From: Mariniphaga sp963747515
Lineage (GTDB): Bacteria > Bacteroidota > Bacteroidia > Bacteroidales > Prolixibacteraceae
Assembly: GCA_963747515.1 (NCBI GenBank)
Contig: CAVVFN010000003.1
Span: forward strand, 558,001-622,000
DNA length: 64,000 bases
Reading direction: 5' to 3'
Below, one piece after another: positions 17,867 through 27,556 of the stretch; positions within the stretch are counted from its first letter, which is position 1; each line of letters opens with the position of its first letter. Made by a program: the position numbers and the translations under genes. The notes under the pieces were generated by a model. That model saw only the letters and a list, made by a program, of their open reading frames with translations. It was not told where the DNA came from and made no database searches.

Positions 17867-19255
17867 CTATTGAAACTCCTTATAAAAATCATATCTTTCA
17901 GGTTTCACATCAGCTTCCCAATCTTCCACCAGCTTCCTGAGGCGGGTTAATTCATCTGTGTTTTTATCAGCTAAATTATTTTTTTCTCCAATATCGGATT
18001 GAAGGTTGAAGACGTATTCTGTTGTTCCCTTTTTATTCGTTTCAATAAGGTATTTCATGTTGTTATCCCTAACTGCCTTAATCATTCCATTGCCTCTTTT
18101 GAATCTCCAGAATAAGGTCCGGGGAAAGTCATTATTGCCTGAAACGATGTGCCCCACGATATCGATGCCATCAAATTTTTTAGTTGGTTCGGCTCCAACT
18201 ATTTTAGCAATAGATGCAGTAATGTCCATACCAATAGCCATCTGGTCAGAAACCTGCGAAGGTTTTATTTTACCCGGCCATTTTATTATACAGGGAACCC
18301 GGATACCCCCTTCAAGTAATTCACTTTTATTCCCGGACAGTAACCCGGTAGTTCCCAATTTAGTGGGGCCGTTATCTGAAGTAAAAATAACCAGTGTATT
18401 ATTTGTGAATCCTTTCTCATCAAGTTTGTCAAGTATTGCTCCTATAGCCTTGTCAAGTGATTCAATCATTTTAACATAAGTTTCGCGGGTGCCTTTCCCA
18501 AATTCCTCAGAAGTAAGCTGGACGGGCCTGTAATCATCAGGTCCCTGATAAGGATTATGCGGGGCAGTAAAGGGCAGATAAAGAAAAAAAGGTTTCGATT
18601 TATTCTGGATGTTAAGCCATTCCATGGATTCGTCACGAATCAGGTGTGTCATGTAATAATTTTCACGGCTGTGAGGTATTCCATTCCTGTAGAAATCAGG
18701 ATTACCTGCCATTTCAATGCCTATGAACATTCCTTTGGGTTCGGTGTGATGAAAATAATCAATCCCGCCACCTAAAGGGCCAATGGAATAATCAAATCCA
18801 TGGACATTGGGTCTGAATTTTTCCTTTCCTCCCAAGTGCCATTTCCCTATTATTGCTGTATTGTAATCATTTGCGTTTAATATAGATGGCAGGACATTGA
18901 ATTCTACCGGTAATCCAATCTCATTCCGGTTCGACAGCTCAAGGGCTTCGGGATACCTGCCCACATCATTCAGTCCAATTGCACATTCAAGTCCGCCAAC
19001 CCGTTGCTGATACCTTCCCGTTAACAAAGCAGTTCTTGAAGGTGAGCATTCGGGAGCATTTGCATAATAATTTGTAAACCTTACTCCTTCAGCAGCCAGT
19101 TTATCGAGGTTGGGTGTTTTTATATCTTTTGCGCCGTAGGAGCCTATATCGCCATAACCTAAATCATCGGCTACAATTAAAACAATATTGGTTTTTTCCT
19201 GAGAATATGTTAAGTTAGCAAGTGACAGAAAAGTAACTGTTAAAAGTTTTTTCAT
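17867..19255 (-). CDS. Secreted S1-family sulfatase
   Basis: This 462-residue protein has a signal peptide (1-18) and the alkaline-phosphatase-like sulfatase fold. Metal ligands D30-D31 are in VADDLGYGD. The modification motif C70-S-P-S-R with T-G-R is where cysteine is converted to formylglycine by an anaerobic or aerobic maturase. K138 and H140 lie in IGKWHLGG, and a later SDNGP supplies more ligands. It resembles arylsulfatase A/GalNAc-6-sulfatase-like enzymes, but the specific sulfate ester is unknown. It is the second gene of the minus-strand cluster, 117 nt after the beta-helix gene. It probably desulfates the polymer or its oligosaccharides. No formylglycine-generating or anSME maturase is seen nearby; the radical SAM protein at 60298 does not look like one. 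Confidence 0.85.
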   Translation of the reverse strand: MKKLLTVTFLSLANLTYSQEKTNIVLIVADDLGYGDIGSYGAKDIKTPNLDKLAAEGVRFTNYYANAPECSPSRTALLTGRYQQRVGGLECAIGLNDVGRYPEALELSNRNEIGLPVEFNVLPSILNANDYNTAIIGKWHLGGKEKFRPNVHGFDYSIGPLGGGIDYFHHTEPKGMFIGIEMAGNPDFYRNGIPHSRENYYMTHLIRDESMEWLNIQNKSKPFFLYLPFTAPHNPYQGPDDYRPVQLTSEEFGKGTRETYVKMIESLDKAIGAILDKLDEKGFTNNTLVIFTSDNGPTKLGTTGLLSGNKSELLEGGIRVPCIIKWPGKIKPSQVSDQMAIGMDITASIAKIVGAEPTKKFDGIDIVGHIVSGNNDFPRTLFWRFKRGNGMIKAVRDNNMKYLIETNKKGTTEYVFNLQSDIGEKNNLADKNTDELTRLRKLVEDWEADVKPERYDFYKEFQ

Positions 19256-19372
19256 AAAATTTAATTTTTAAAAAGGCTGTTCGGTTTTAAATTTTCTTTT
19301 TCTTATCTGATTCACAATGGAATGGAATTTTATTACTGTTGCATGTTGCAGGCAATGATGCATTTCAATATT

Positions 19373-20869
19373 TTATAAGCCAGCTCCAATACCCAACGGG
19401 AGGGCCGGAGAATCGGGCAATAAATTGAAATCGTTGTTATTCGAATCGGCAAACAGGGGATTTTTCTCAATGATATCTTCACCCTGTTTGGCAGCCACAT
19501 CATAGAACAGGTTATGCTTCCATTTGATATGGGGGGGTTTAAGATTCATATTATGAGGGCCATTGGCAAATATATTGTTCGATATAACCGAACCGGTGGC
19601 GCCGCTGCCCGATTCCGTTACTGCTACTTCATTCCCAAAGAAAGTGTTGTTAAGGATTTGTACGTTATCTACCGGACCGGCAAACCAAACTGCTGTTTCA
19701 TTATTATAGATGAAATTGTTGCGGATGATGTATCCCCGGGTAGGCTGCCGGAGCCGGAAGGTCATCCGGTTGTCGTATATCCGGTTTCCTTCCACCAGGA
19801 TTCCTTCAACACCTTCCTTCAGGTTCAAAACTGCACCATGCTGGTAGCGGCTGTATCGGGTACCGTGGAGTACATTGTTCCGCCAGGTTACTCCCTTGTT
19901 AAATTTGGCACCATTCTGACCTTTATCCGGAGTTTTGGTATCGTAAATATCTTCGCTAAACCAGGTGCCGACCTGCAGCCCGAGGATTGGTTCTGCCAGG
20001 GGTTTTATCTCAAAATGACAGTTTTCAATGGTTATTCTACTCCACTCTGATCGGCCCGATTGAACACAGTCACCTGAAACATACCCGATGTAGGTATTTA
20101 TTATTGTTAATCCGTTGGCATTACTTGATTCTATGCCATGTGAATCCCGGAAATATTCGTCCCCTGATGCGATTGCTGGCGGTGGAGCTGGGGAATTTAC
20201 CGTTCTGGAAATTGCACGGTGGATGCGTGCATTGTCAATAAGAATGTTGTTGCCATGGGCACGAACCAGGTGCAACTGGTTGTTTTTTACTTCGATATTA
20301 CGAAATGTTGTTTCGTTGGTTCCTGAATTGATCCGCAAAATTCCAGTGGTTCCTGAGGGGAATGTGCCGGTTACAGTTGAGTCACGAAAAATTCCATTTT
20401 CATCAATATAGGAGTTGGAATGCCAGAGGCCGTCTATATTGATGCCATCGATTACAATATAGGAATGCAGAATATCAATGCCTCTGCCTTCGCGGCGAAT
20501 CCAGACACGTTTGGAATCATCTTCAGGAATCCATCCCGGTTCTGAACCTTCAGGGGCTTCTGCAGAAATAAAGGAGCGGATGGTAATGGGTTGTCCGGGT
20601 AATCCATCTCTTTGTGTTATCACCTCCTCATTATACTCTCCGGGAAGTACCCATACTGTTTCACCGGGCCGGGCAACATGAACTCCTTCCATAATAGTGC
20701 AGAAAGGCGAATTTTTGCTGCCGTTTCCACCGGCTTCTGCCGAAGCATCAACATAATAGGCACCCGACTGCTCTGCAGGCTTGCACATCCAGAACATTAA
20801 TACCAGTGTTGTAAAAACTAAGAAATGCCAACTATTGAGTGGCAAAAAATTTGAAATAAAAGTTTTCAT
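19373..20869 (-). CDS. Right-handed parallel beta-helix protein, probable lipoprotein
   Basis: This 498-residue protein has an N-terminal hydrophobic segment ending in WMC (Cys29), a loose lipobox. It then has YYVDASAEAGGNGS, PGETVWVLPGEY, and beta-helix rungs with N-N-F-I-Y-N-type turns. It is the complete paralog of the gene cut by the left edge at 1-1433. No lyase catalytic motif is recognised. It could be an epimerase, lyase or binding protein for a polyanionic glycan. It is the first gene of the minus-strand cluster with sulfatase, phosphoesterase and oxidoreductase, and it diverges from the type IX secretion substrate at 21029. Confidence 0.78.
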   Translation of the reverse strand: MKTFISNFLPLNSWHFLVFTTLVLMFWMCKPAEQSGAYYVDASAEAGGNGSKNSPFCTIMEGVHVARPGETVWVLPGEYNEEVITQRDGLPGQPITIRSFISAEAPEGSEPGWIPEDDSKRVWIRREGRGIDILHSYIVIDGINIDGLWHSNSYIDENGIFRDSTVTGTFPSGTTGILRINSGTNETTFRNIEVKNNQLHLVRAHGNNILIDNARIHRAISRTVNSPAPPPAIASGDEYFRDSHGIESSNANGLTIINTYIGYVSGDCVQSGRSEWSRITIENCHFEIKPLAEPILGLQVGTWFSEDIYDTKTPDKGQNGAKFNKGVTWRNNVLHGTRYSRYQHGAVLNLKEGVEGILVEGNRIYDNRMTFRLRQPTRGYIIRNNFIYNNETAVWFAGPVDNVQILNNTFFGNEVAVTESGSGATGSVISNNIFANGPHNMNLKPPHIKWKHNLFYDVAAKQGEDIIEKNPLFADSNNNDFNLLPDSPALPLGIGAGL

Positions 20870-20948
20870 TGATTAAGTTTATTTATGGTAAAGTTTAATA
20901 TTAATTGAATTTAAGAATTTTTATTCTGTGCTGTATAAAAAATCAATC

Positions 20949-20969
20949 AAAAATCGATTATCGATTTTT
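20949..20969. promoter_or_regulatory. 21-bp palindrome, candidate operator
   Basis: AAAAATCGAT, a single central T, and ATCGATTTTT form perfect 10-bp arms. It lies in the 159-nt spacer between divergent genes and ends 21 nt before the -7 box at 20991, i.e. where a -33 element would be. This placement suggests a repressor or activator binding site, for example of the LacI or GntR type (the regulator is not in the window). Confidence 0.6.
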
Positions 20970-20990
20970 TTTTTAAATGATAAAATATAT

Positions 20991-20998
20991 TAAATTTG
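20991..20998 (+). promoter_or_regulatory. -7 element for the type IX secretion substrate gene
   Basis: TAAATTTG matches TAnnTTTG and lies 30 nt before the ATG at 21029. It rules out the TTG at 20996 as a start, because that codon is inside the promoter. Confidence 0.65.
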
Positions 20999-21028
20999 AA
21001 ATTTGCTAAATTAATAAATTCTAATACT

Positions 21029-24000
21029 ATGAAAAAATTATTACTTCTTTTTTTGTTATTTGCCGGTATCCTGAATGCTCAGGAACCATACAGGCAATTA
21101 TTGATTTCTGAAATCTTTAATCAGGGTGCATATGGGTATACCTATTATGAGTTTACCAATATGGGTGATCGTGCTGTTAATTTAAAGGAATTTAAATTAT
21201 CCTCAAATTACTCAGCTAGTGTTCTTCAGACTCCCGAACTTCCCTGGCAACCAAACGGAGCAGCAAGATCAATGTGGTTACCTGACTATGTTCTGAATCC
21301 GGGAGAATCGTTTTTAATGACTGAAGCTTATGATTTTGGTCCGGCAACTTATAAACGTGATCCCTATGCACAGGGAGCAAATGAACAACCCATGAACCCG
21401 AAATGGTACGACCTGGCAGATGCCCTGGTACATATGCCAGAGGTGGCAGGCGATGAAACCGACAGCGTTACCTGGGGGAGCGATCTTTTTAGTTTATGGG
21501 GAAGTACCAACTTTGTTTGGCTGCAACATAATTTTGCAGAAGGTGATTCTGCTGTTATAGACCAATTTGGTGGAGTAGTTGATGAACTTACCCCTGAGAC
21601 AGGAAGGGATATATCCGGTGTTTCGCAGGGAACCAGAAGAGGTCCCAGCATGAGGAAATTTAAAGTAAAATACGGGAACCTGGACTTTGCCAATGCAAGA
21701 GGTGTAGGCTACGATGATTCAGAGTGGATTAACATACCTTATCTTATTAAAAATACATGGCGTGATCCATGGTGGACAGCAGGTAACCATGGGAATTATG
21801 TGCTTGATGCAAATACCCTGGAATCGGATGTAATTGAAGTTGATTATGCCGGGAAAAAGCTAACTGTTCCATGGGGTATCCGCAGGCTTGATGATATCAT
21901 GAATTATATGAAAAGAAAACCTGGTGTAGCCTGGCGTTATTATTTAAACGACAGCAGGGAAGATTCCCTTTACAGGTCAGTGAGAACAGGCGATAAACTG
22001 GAAATCATTGTCTGTGGCAATGAAATGACAACAGCCACCTTTGATATTGTAGTAAATCCTCCTACATCAGCCGACAACATTGTTGTTCCAAAAGATGTTG
22101 CAAACACCGTACTGCCAGGTAGTGTTCAGGGACCCATTACCACCCGCACTCAACAGGGTATTCTTAGCTGGCCCAGGATAACAAGGAATGAAAATAACAT
22201 AGACACCATTACAGGAGTTAATTTTGGAATGTCTTATGCGCTGCGGACAGATTCCTTGTTAAAACGCCTTGAAAAACCTGCCAATGCAACCTGGGAATTT
22301 GTGTGGGTTGATGGTGTTGAACGTCCTGATCTGAAAAACGGGGACAAACTTAAAGTAACTTCACAAAACGGAAGTACAAAAGAATATTTTATTCAGTTGC
22401 AACCTTTTATACCCAGTACAAATGCAAACCTGGCTGCTATTACCTGGCCCGATATCCCTGTTGATTTAAAAGGAATTTACGGTTGGACAGGTGATACCAT
22501 TCCCGGGTTTAGTGCCGGGCGAACAAATTACACGATGGAGGTTCCGCTTGGATACGAAGGCATTCCTCAACTGGTGGTTAAAACAGGTGATTTGAACGCG
22601 AATGTTAAAGTTAAAAGGGCTGCCTCCCTTTCCGGAAGCAAGGAAGATCGTACCATATTGTTTGAAGTTACTGCAGAGGATGGCATTACGGTAAATACTT
22701 ACAGTGTAGAATTAACCAAGGAAAAAAGTCCCGATAAAATTCAGCCTTTCTTTGCCGAACCGTTTATTTCGGAATGGATTTTCGACTGGAACAACCGGTT
22801 TAATTTTATTGAAATCTACAACCCGGGAAATCAGCCTATCGATTTAAGTCACTATTTAATTACGTATACCAGGGGCGACAGGGCCGGGCAGATAACCAGA
22901 GACACCGATTGGTCGGTGAGGTGGCAAAAATACGTTCCCGGGTTTAAATGGCAAAGTGAATCTGAATGGCAGGTTAATCCCCGGATTCTTGTGCCTGATT
23001 TCGCTGTAAATCCAATTGTGCAGCCTAAAGAAATGTTTATTATTGCAAATATGCCGCTGGACAGAAACATTGATGAGTCGGGACCATGGCTCGATGCAGG
23101 CGTCAGCTGGCAGGAAATACTTCCAAAAATAGTGGATGTTCAGTTTATCCAGCGCCATGATGCTCCCCAGGGAATAAATAATCCCTGGGATGAATTTACT
23201 TCAACCCGGAACGAACTGGTTGTAGCACGGCAAACAAACCGGGCATGGTACCTGTTTAAAATCCTGAATGATTCGGTCAGACAAGGTCTGAAGCCTGTTG
23301 CTGATCCGAACGACTTTGAAGAAGTTGAAGCTTTCGGTATGGCCGATCTTTCCAATTGGGTTATTGCCGGAGAATCGGGTATTGCAGCATGGGATCATAT
23401 TATCAGAAAGCCCGAAATTTATAAACCTAATCCGGTAATTCAGGCTTCATTTGGAACAGGTCCGGAAGACAGTGAATGGCTGTTTTATGACGAAAAGTAT
23501 TACGAATTAAATGGAGGGCCTTATCCGGGATTGAGAGCCAGGAACAACAGCATCAATAACATCGGACAGCATTACATGATTGAACCGACTCATTATAAAT
23601 CAACTGTCAGTTCAGTGGTTTATAAAGTCAGTGATGGTTATTCCATGAATGAGCAAATCAGGGGTTTGGTAACAGGAACTACTGCAGCAGAGTTTTTAAA
23701 TAACATTCAAAAGGATGATCCCGATCAGACACTGAAAGTAAAAGCAACCGCAAGTGGTTCTGAAATTACAGGCAATACCGTGGTAAATCTTAATGATACC
23801 CTGGTTGTATTATCTGCCGACAGTACCAATACAACAAAATATATTCTGGAAGTTTCAGATGAAGGCTTGAATTCTGACGCACTCCTCACTTCAAGTTTGT
23901 ATGATGTTACAATTGAAAGTCAACCCGTAACCGGAGGAGAATCTGTTGTGGCAGGTGTTGGTTCTGTTTCAGGGTTTGAATATGGAACCAGGCTTAAAAC

Positions 24001-24973
24001 CATACTTAACAATATTTCCATACCTATGGGAGCATTAATGGATGTAGTTGACAGTGAAGGAGCTTATGTTTCTACAAAAATTATGAATTATGATACAACT
24101 TATATCGATGTAACTGTAAATTCCAATACTTATCTTGATGTAGTTGCAGAAGATGGGGTTACACGAATTGTTTACCAACTGCTTCCCTCTTCATCAGAAA
24201 ACGATGCATTTATTCTCTCTGATGTTTATACGGTAACTCAAAGTACCAATTTAATCCAGTTTGTTCCCCGCGGAACAAATGTTCAGAAATTACTTTCCTA
24301 CCTGGTTCCTTCCACCGGTTCAACAGTTAAACTGGTTGATAAAATTGGAATTGAAAGAACTGATGGAAATATTGCTCAGGATGACAAGGTGATTGTTACA
24401 TCCGCAAACGGGTTGGTTACAAGGGTATATCATTTATCCATGTTGAGAACAGAGTATTTGCTTGAATCAAGCTACCTGGCTTACATCCTGTCGAACACCT
24501 ATTCGGTAGATCAGGTTAATTATTCCGTTGAAGGACCAACCGGAAGCACATTGGTCTCTGAATTCAACTCAAACATTACACCGGTCTCAGGTGCAACAGC
24601 TGTGGTGGTGGATGCCGATGGAAACGAAAAAACGTCAGGAGATCTTAATGACGGTGATAGGGTAAAGGTAGTTTCAGCCGACGGAAGAATGATTGTGATG
24701 TATGAAATTGATTTTGCAACTTCTGCCAATAATCCTGAAGCAGGTGCAATTCAGGTATATCCTAATCCAACTTCAGGAAATGTTACCATCCGGGGGATAC
24801 AACAAAATACCCGAATCCAGGTTTTTAACCAGGCAGGTGCTTTGCTAAAAGATATCAGAACCGGTAGTACACTTGAAATGGTGTCACTGCAAAATCAACC
24901 ATCGGGATTGTATCTTTTAGTGCTTACAAAGGATTCCCGTTTGATTGGACAGTATAAAATCATCAGAAAATAA
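21029..24973 (+). CDS. Large type IX secretion substrate with lamin-tail-like and repeated beta modules
   Basis: This 1314-residue protein has a signal peptide (MKKLLLLFLLF to about residue 18) and a C-terminal type A sorting domain (VYPNPTSGNVTIRG, last 75 residues). Near the N-terminus and again near 590 are lamin-tail-domain-like segments (EIFNQGAYGYTYYEF and EWIFDWNNRFNFIEIYNPG). Between and after them are repeated modules ending in a V-x-S-x-D/N-G-x(4-6)-Y-x-I/L pattern, such as KVTSQNGSTKEYFIQL and VVSADGRMIVMYEIDF. I count about eight such ends. No catalytic domain is recognised. It is probably a surface adhesin or scaffold for polymer binding. ATG 21029 is chosen over an upstream TTG from promoter position and signal peptide. 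It is followed by a strong terminator. Confidence 0.78.
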   Translation: MKKLLLLFLLFAGILNAQEPYRQLLISEIFNQGAYGYTYYEFTNMGDRAVNLKEFKLSSNYSASVLQTPELPWQPNGAARSMWLPDYVLNPGESFLMTEAYDFGPATYKRDPYAQGANEQPMNPKWYDLADALVHMPEVAGDETDSVTWGSDLFSLWGSTNFVWLQHNFAEGDSAVIDQFGGVVDELTPETGRDISGVSQGTRRGPSMRKFKVKYGNLDFANARGVGYDDSEWINIPYLIKNTWRDPWWTAGNHGNYVLDANTLESDVIEVDYAGKKLTVPWGIRRLDDIMNYMKRKPGVAWRYYLNDSREDSLYRSVRTGDKLEIIVCGNEMTTATFDIVVNPPTSADNIVVPKDVANTVLPGSVQGPITTRTQQGILSWPRITRNENNIDTITGVNFGMSYALRTDSLLKRLEKPANATWEFVWVDGVERPDLKNGDKLKVTSQNGSTKEYFIQLQPFIPSTNANLAAITWPDIPVDLKGIYGWTGDTIPGFSAGRTNYTMEVPLGYEGIPQLVVKTGDLNANVKVKRAASLSGSKEDRTILFEVTAEDGITVNTYSVELTKEKSPDKIQPFFAEPFISEWIFDWNNRFNFIEIYNPGNQPIDLSHYLITYTRGDRAGQITRDTDWSVRWQKYVPGFKWQSESEWQVNPRILVPDFAVNPIVQPKEMFIIANMPLDRNIDESGPWLDAGVSWQEILPKIVDVQFIQRHDAPQGINNPWDEFTSTRNELVVARQTNRAWYLFKILNDSVRQGLKPVADPNDFEEVEAFGMADLSNWVIAGESGIAAWDHIIRKPEIYKPNPVIQASFGTGPEDSEWLFYDEKYYELNGGPYPGLRARNNSINNIGQHYMIEPTHYKSTVSSVVYKVSDGYSMNEQIRGLVTGTTAAEFLNNIQKDDPDQTLKVKATASGSEITGNTVVNLNDTLVVLSADSTNTTKYILEVSDEGLNSDALLTSSLYDVTIESQPVTGGESVVAGVGSVSGFEYGTRLKTILNNISIPMGALMDVVDSEGAYVSTKIMNYDTTYIDVTVNSNTYLDVVAEDGVTRIVYQLLPSSSENDAFILSDVYTVTQSTNLIQFVPRGTNVQKLLSYLVPSTGSTVKLVDKIGIERTDGNIAQDDKVIVTSANGLVTRVYHLSMLRTEYLLESSYLAYILSNTYSVDQVNYSVEGPTGSTLVSEFNSNITPVSGATAVVVDADGNEKTSGDLNDGDRVKVVSADGRMIVMYEIDFATSANNPEAGAIQVYPNPTSGNVTIRGIQQNTRIQVFNQAGALLKDIRTGSTLEMVSLQNQPSGLYLLVLTKDSRLIGQYKIIRK

Positions 24974-25410
24974 AAGGTTGGAATTCATCTTTAATTTAAT
25001 TTTTACAGGTAAGAGGCTGTCCTTGGAGCAGCCTCTTACTTATTTATAAATTTCAACAGTTCCTTTTTTTGAATTTGTTTTTTCTGTTTCCTGATTTAAG
25101 CTGACATTGGAGTAAACAAGGGAAGAAGAGGTGAATACAATTTTTGCTTTGTGTGTTCATCAAATGATGGAAAGAAAAGGTTACATCTGCATTAATGTTC
25201 AAAATCGGTACCTTAGGGCAAAACCATATACCAGTTGTTGGATAACCGGTTATTTATTCCTGATGAATCGTTTAACCGGAATTTCCAAGAAAGATAAGGG
25301 CAAGTTCAGCAGGAAAAACATGGAATAAAAAGTTTGCATACCTGAATACCTGCCTAAGAGATAACTTTTCACTACCGGGTTAGGTTTCATTTTGGAAAAT
25401 TTTATCCTGC
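24974..25410. other. 437-nt convergent intergenic region
   Basis: It holds the terminator at 25009-25039. The remainder contains a 65-codon open frame with biased, non-protein-like composition that I do not accept as a gene. Confidence 0.5.
25009..25039 (+). terminator. Strong hairpin terminator
   Basis: Perfect 11-bp arms GTAAGAGGCTG and CAGCCTCTTAC with a 9-nt loop, followed by TTATTTAT, lie 35 nt past the stop of the type IX substrate gene. Confidence 0.8.
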
Positions 25411-26982
25411 TTAACGACCGGTACTTTTTCGTTTCAGTACAGTTGTAGCTTTTTCAAGATACATCAAAGCCTCCTGTTTTTTTTCATTTCCTGAAAAGTT
25501 TGAATGGTTCAGTATCCAGTTTCGGCCCGATTCCAGAAAGTCTGACAGGTAATTAACGGATGCTTCTCTGAAAACCGGATTTCCATCTTTCAGAAAATAG
25601 ATGGGATTTGTATGAGCAAAAACCGTCAGGCCTCTTGGAAGTATTCCGGATGTATTATAGGAGGTGACTCTTGCTGCAATCCAGGTGCTTTCGTCAAGTT
25701 GAATATCTGTTTCCAGTTCAGCCGAATAAATAGTTGTATCCTTATTGGTACCTCTCAGCGATTTGTATGCTACCGGAATGCCATTGGCCATAATCTCCAG
25801 CCTTGAAAAAGGGAGAAGTGATTCAGCCCTTACTTTTGCCCTGACCGTTTTTTTTCCCTTAAATTGAATATTCTCACCCGCCTGGTTTCCATCAACGGTA
25901 AACATCAGAAGAGGACCGTTGGTAATGAAACCATTTCCTTTTTTCATCCCTTCAATCCATTTGTCGTAGCTAATATCCCCACCTGTATATACATAGCTTC
26001 GGTTGCTCCCGACAGGTATATCGTTTCCCATTTTATCGGTACCGGAGGTTATGGGAACATTAAATCCTGCATTCAGCCACTGGTAATACAAATCCATTCC
26101 TCTCATGGGAGGAAACTGTTCCGGCGGCATTGTCGTATATTCCCAGGGCGCCCAGTGACTGGGAAGGCGGGTAGGATCATCATAGGTCATCAACTCCACG
26201 GCATGAATCAGTCCCAGGGTAAAAGCAACAGCAGATTCCAGTCCGGGAAGGTTTGAGAAATGCGCCCAGACATTGGCAGCCCCTTGGTTCATTGATTCTT
26301 CCAGCCTGGGAGAAAGAATCAGGTTCGGGTTACTCTCCGACAGAAAAATGCCTCCAAAAGGTTTAAGCGGTTCTACAATATGCTTAAGATCCAGGAGATT
26401 GGCATGACCTAACTGCCAGTCCCGGATTTCCTGCCCTACATACAGGTAATGCTCATGCGTGGAATGGTCGTCCAGTGACCCGGTAAACAATTCCACATCG
26501 TTTGTAAAGTCACTTGTTAAAAGATTTACCACGTGAAGATCTTCCGCCTGCATCTGGAGAATGGCAGATTCAGGCCTGATGAAATGGACATGTGAATCTC
26601 CGCTGACATATCCCTTGCCGGCCATATCTGTCCATCGGTGCAGCCGGAATTCCTTTTCTTCCCCATCATTTGAAGGAAGAAGGGTTGTGATAATGGGAAG
26701 CGTTTCCAGTCCCCGGCGTATTTCAATATTCAGCTTCTCTTTATGGCCTGAAATACTGAACTGTCCATCTACATACCAACGCTTTTTTCCCAGGTATATG
26801 GCGTATTCAGTTGATTCATCCAGATCAATTTCCTTTCCTTCCTGGTTCCACACAGCTACTGTAGCTTTTAGAGGTTTTCCGGAGACTGCATCTGTAATCC
26901 TGCCGCGAAAAACAGATTGCCCCATAGTAAATAACTGTAGAATGAAGGTAAAGGTAAAAAATAGAAATAGGTGAAGTTTCAT
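25411..26982 (-). CDS. CehA/McbA-type metallohydrolase, secreted
   Basis: This 523-residue protein has a signal peptide (1-22), an N-terminal beta-sandwich to about 120, then a PHP-like metal-binding domain. It begins with GDSHVHF (H131, H133), which corresponds to the GDLHxH motif of the CehA/McbA family. Later parts include a SGTDKMG and a conserved NGPLL segment. A C-terminal beta domain of about 120 residues is followed by a helical tail. Family members hydrolyse carbamate or ester bonds, but in Bacteroidota loci the role is unknown. It stands alone on the minus strand with about 570 nt upstream. A glycan ester or phosphoester target is plausible but unproven. Confidence 0.7.
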   Translation of the reverse strand: MKLHLFLFFTFTFILQLFTMGQSVFRGRITDAVSGKPLKATVAVWNQEGKEIDLDESTEYAIYLGKKRWYVDGQFSISGHKEKLNIEIRRGLETLPIITTLLPSNDGEEKEFRLHRWTDMAGKGYVSGDSHVHFIRPESAILQMQAEDLHVVNLLTSDFTNDVELFTGSLDDHSTHEHYLYVGQEIRDWQLGHANLLDLKHIVEPLKPFGGIFLSESNPNLILSPRLEESMNQGAANVWAHFSNLPGLESAVAFTLGLIHAVELMTYDDPTRLPSHWAPWEYTTMPPEQFPPMRGMDLYYQWLNAGFNVPITSGTDKMGNDIPVGSNRSYVYTGGDISYDKWIEGMKKGNGFITNGPLLMFTVDGNQAGENIQFKGKKTVRAKVRAESLLPFSRLEIMANGIPVAYKSLRGTNKDTTIYSAELETDIQLDESTWIAARVTSYNTSGILPRGLTVFAHTNPIYFLKDGNPVFREASVNYLSDFLESGRNWILNHSNFSGNEKKQEALMYLEKATTVLKRKSTGR

Positions 26983-27556
26983 AATAATGAATTTTGAATG
27001 AATTCGTTCAGTTTTAAAAGGTTGATTCTGTTCCTGTCAATCCTGTCTTTAAATCCATTTTATTCCTGTAAGATTTGCATTGAATTTATTTAATCTGTTA
27101 AATTTTCAGTCAATCAATGAATGAATTGTTTTCAAATTTACATAAAAATTATTTACACACGCACGAATAAAAATCAAGTCTGATACCGTATACTAATGAC
27201 GAGCTCTTTAGCACCTTAGCAACAACGCAAATACAAATACACCTGAACCTTACTGACTGATTGGGAAAAATGTTGAGAACTTTTGGGTTCAACCATTTCC
27301 TGTAATTACTATTTTACTATTATTCGGAGTGAATTAAAAACCTTCTAACTGCAACAGCATTAACAGGCTGGGCAGGTTACGTCCCAGATTCTGTTTTGAA
27401 GAAAAAAAATGAAGGTTCTTATCCTTGAAACAGAAAGAGGTTATAAAGAAGAATCTGTTGAAATCATCAGTGTCTTGCGGTAAAATTATGTACACAAAAT
27501 GATGGAAAAAGGCTTTCTCTTTTAATAAGGTCGGATTAATTCTAGAAAGTTAAAAA
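26983..27556. other. 574-nt divergent intergenic region
   Basis: It lies between the CehA-like gene (-) and the FG-GAP gene (+). Besides the possible -7 box, a 24-codon frame starting MKVLILETERGY near 27409 looks coding-like but is too short to name. Nothing else is recognised. Confidence 0.45.
27133..27140 (-). promoter_or_regulatory. Possible -7 element for the CehA-like gene
   Basis: On the minus strand this reads TAAATTTG. It would give a leader of roughly 145 nt, longer than at other genes here, so this is tentative. Confidence 0.3.

Noticed and set aside
20996..21028. TTG at 20996 as the start of the type IX substrate
   Set aside because: It lies inside the TAAATTTG -7 element, and ATG 21029 gives a clean signal peptide.
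25131..25328. 65-codon open frame after the type IX substrate gene
   Set aside because: No signal peptide or family, mixed composition, and it lies past a strong terminator.
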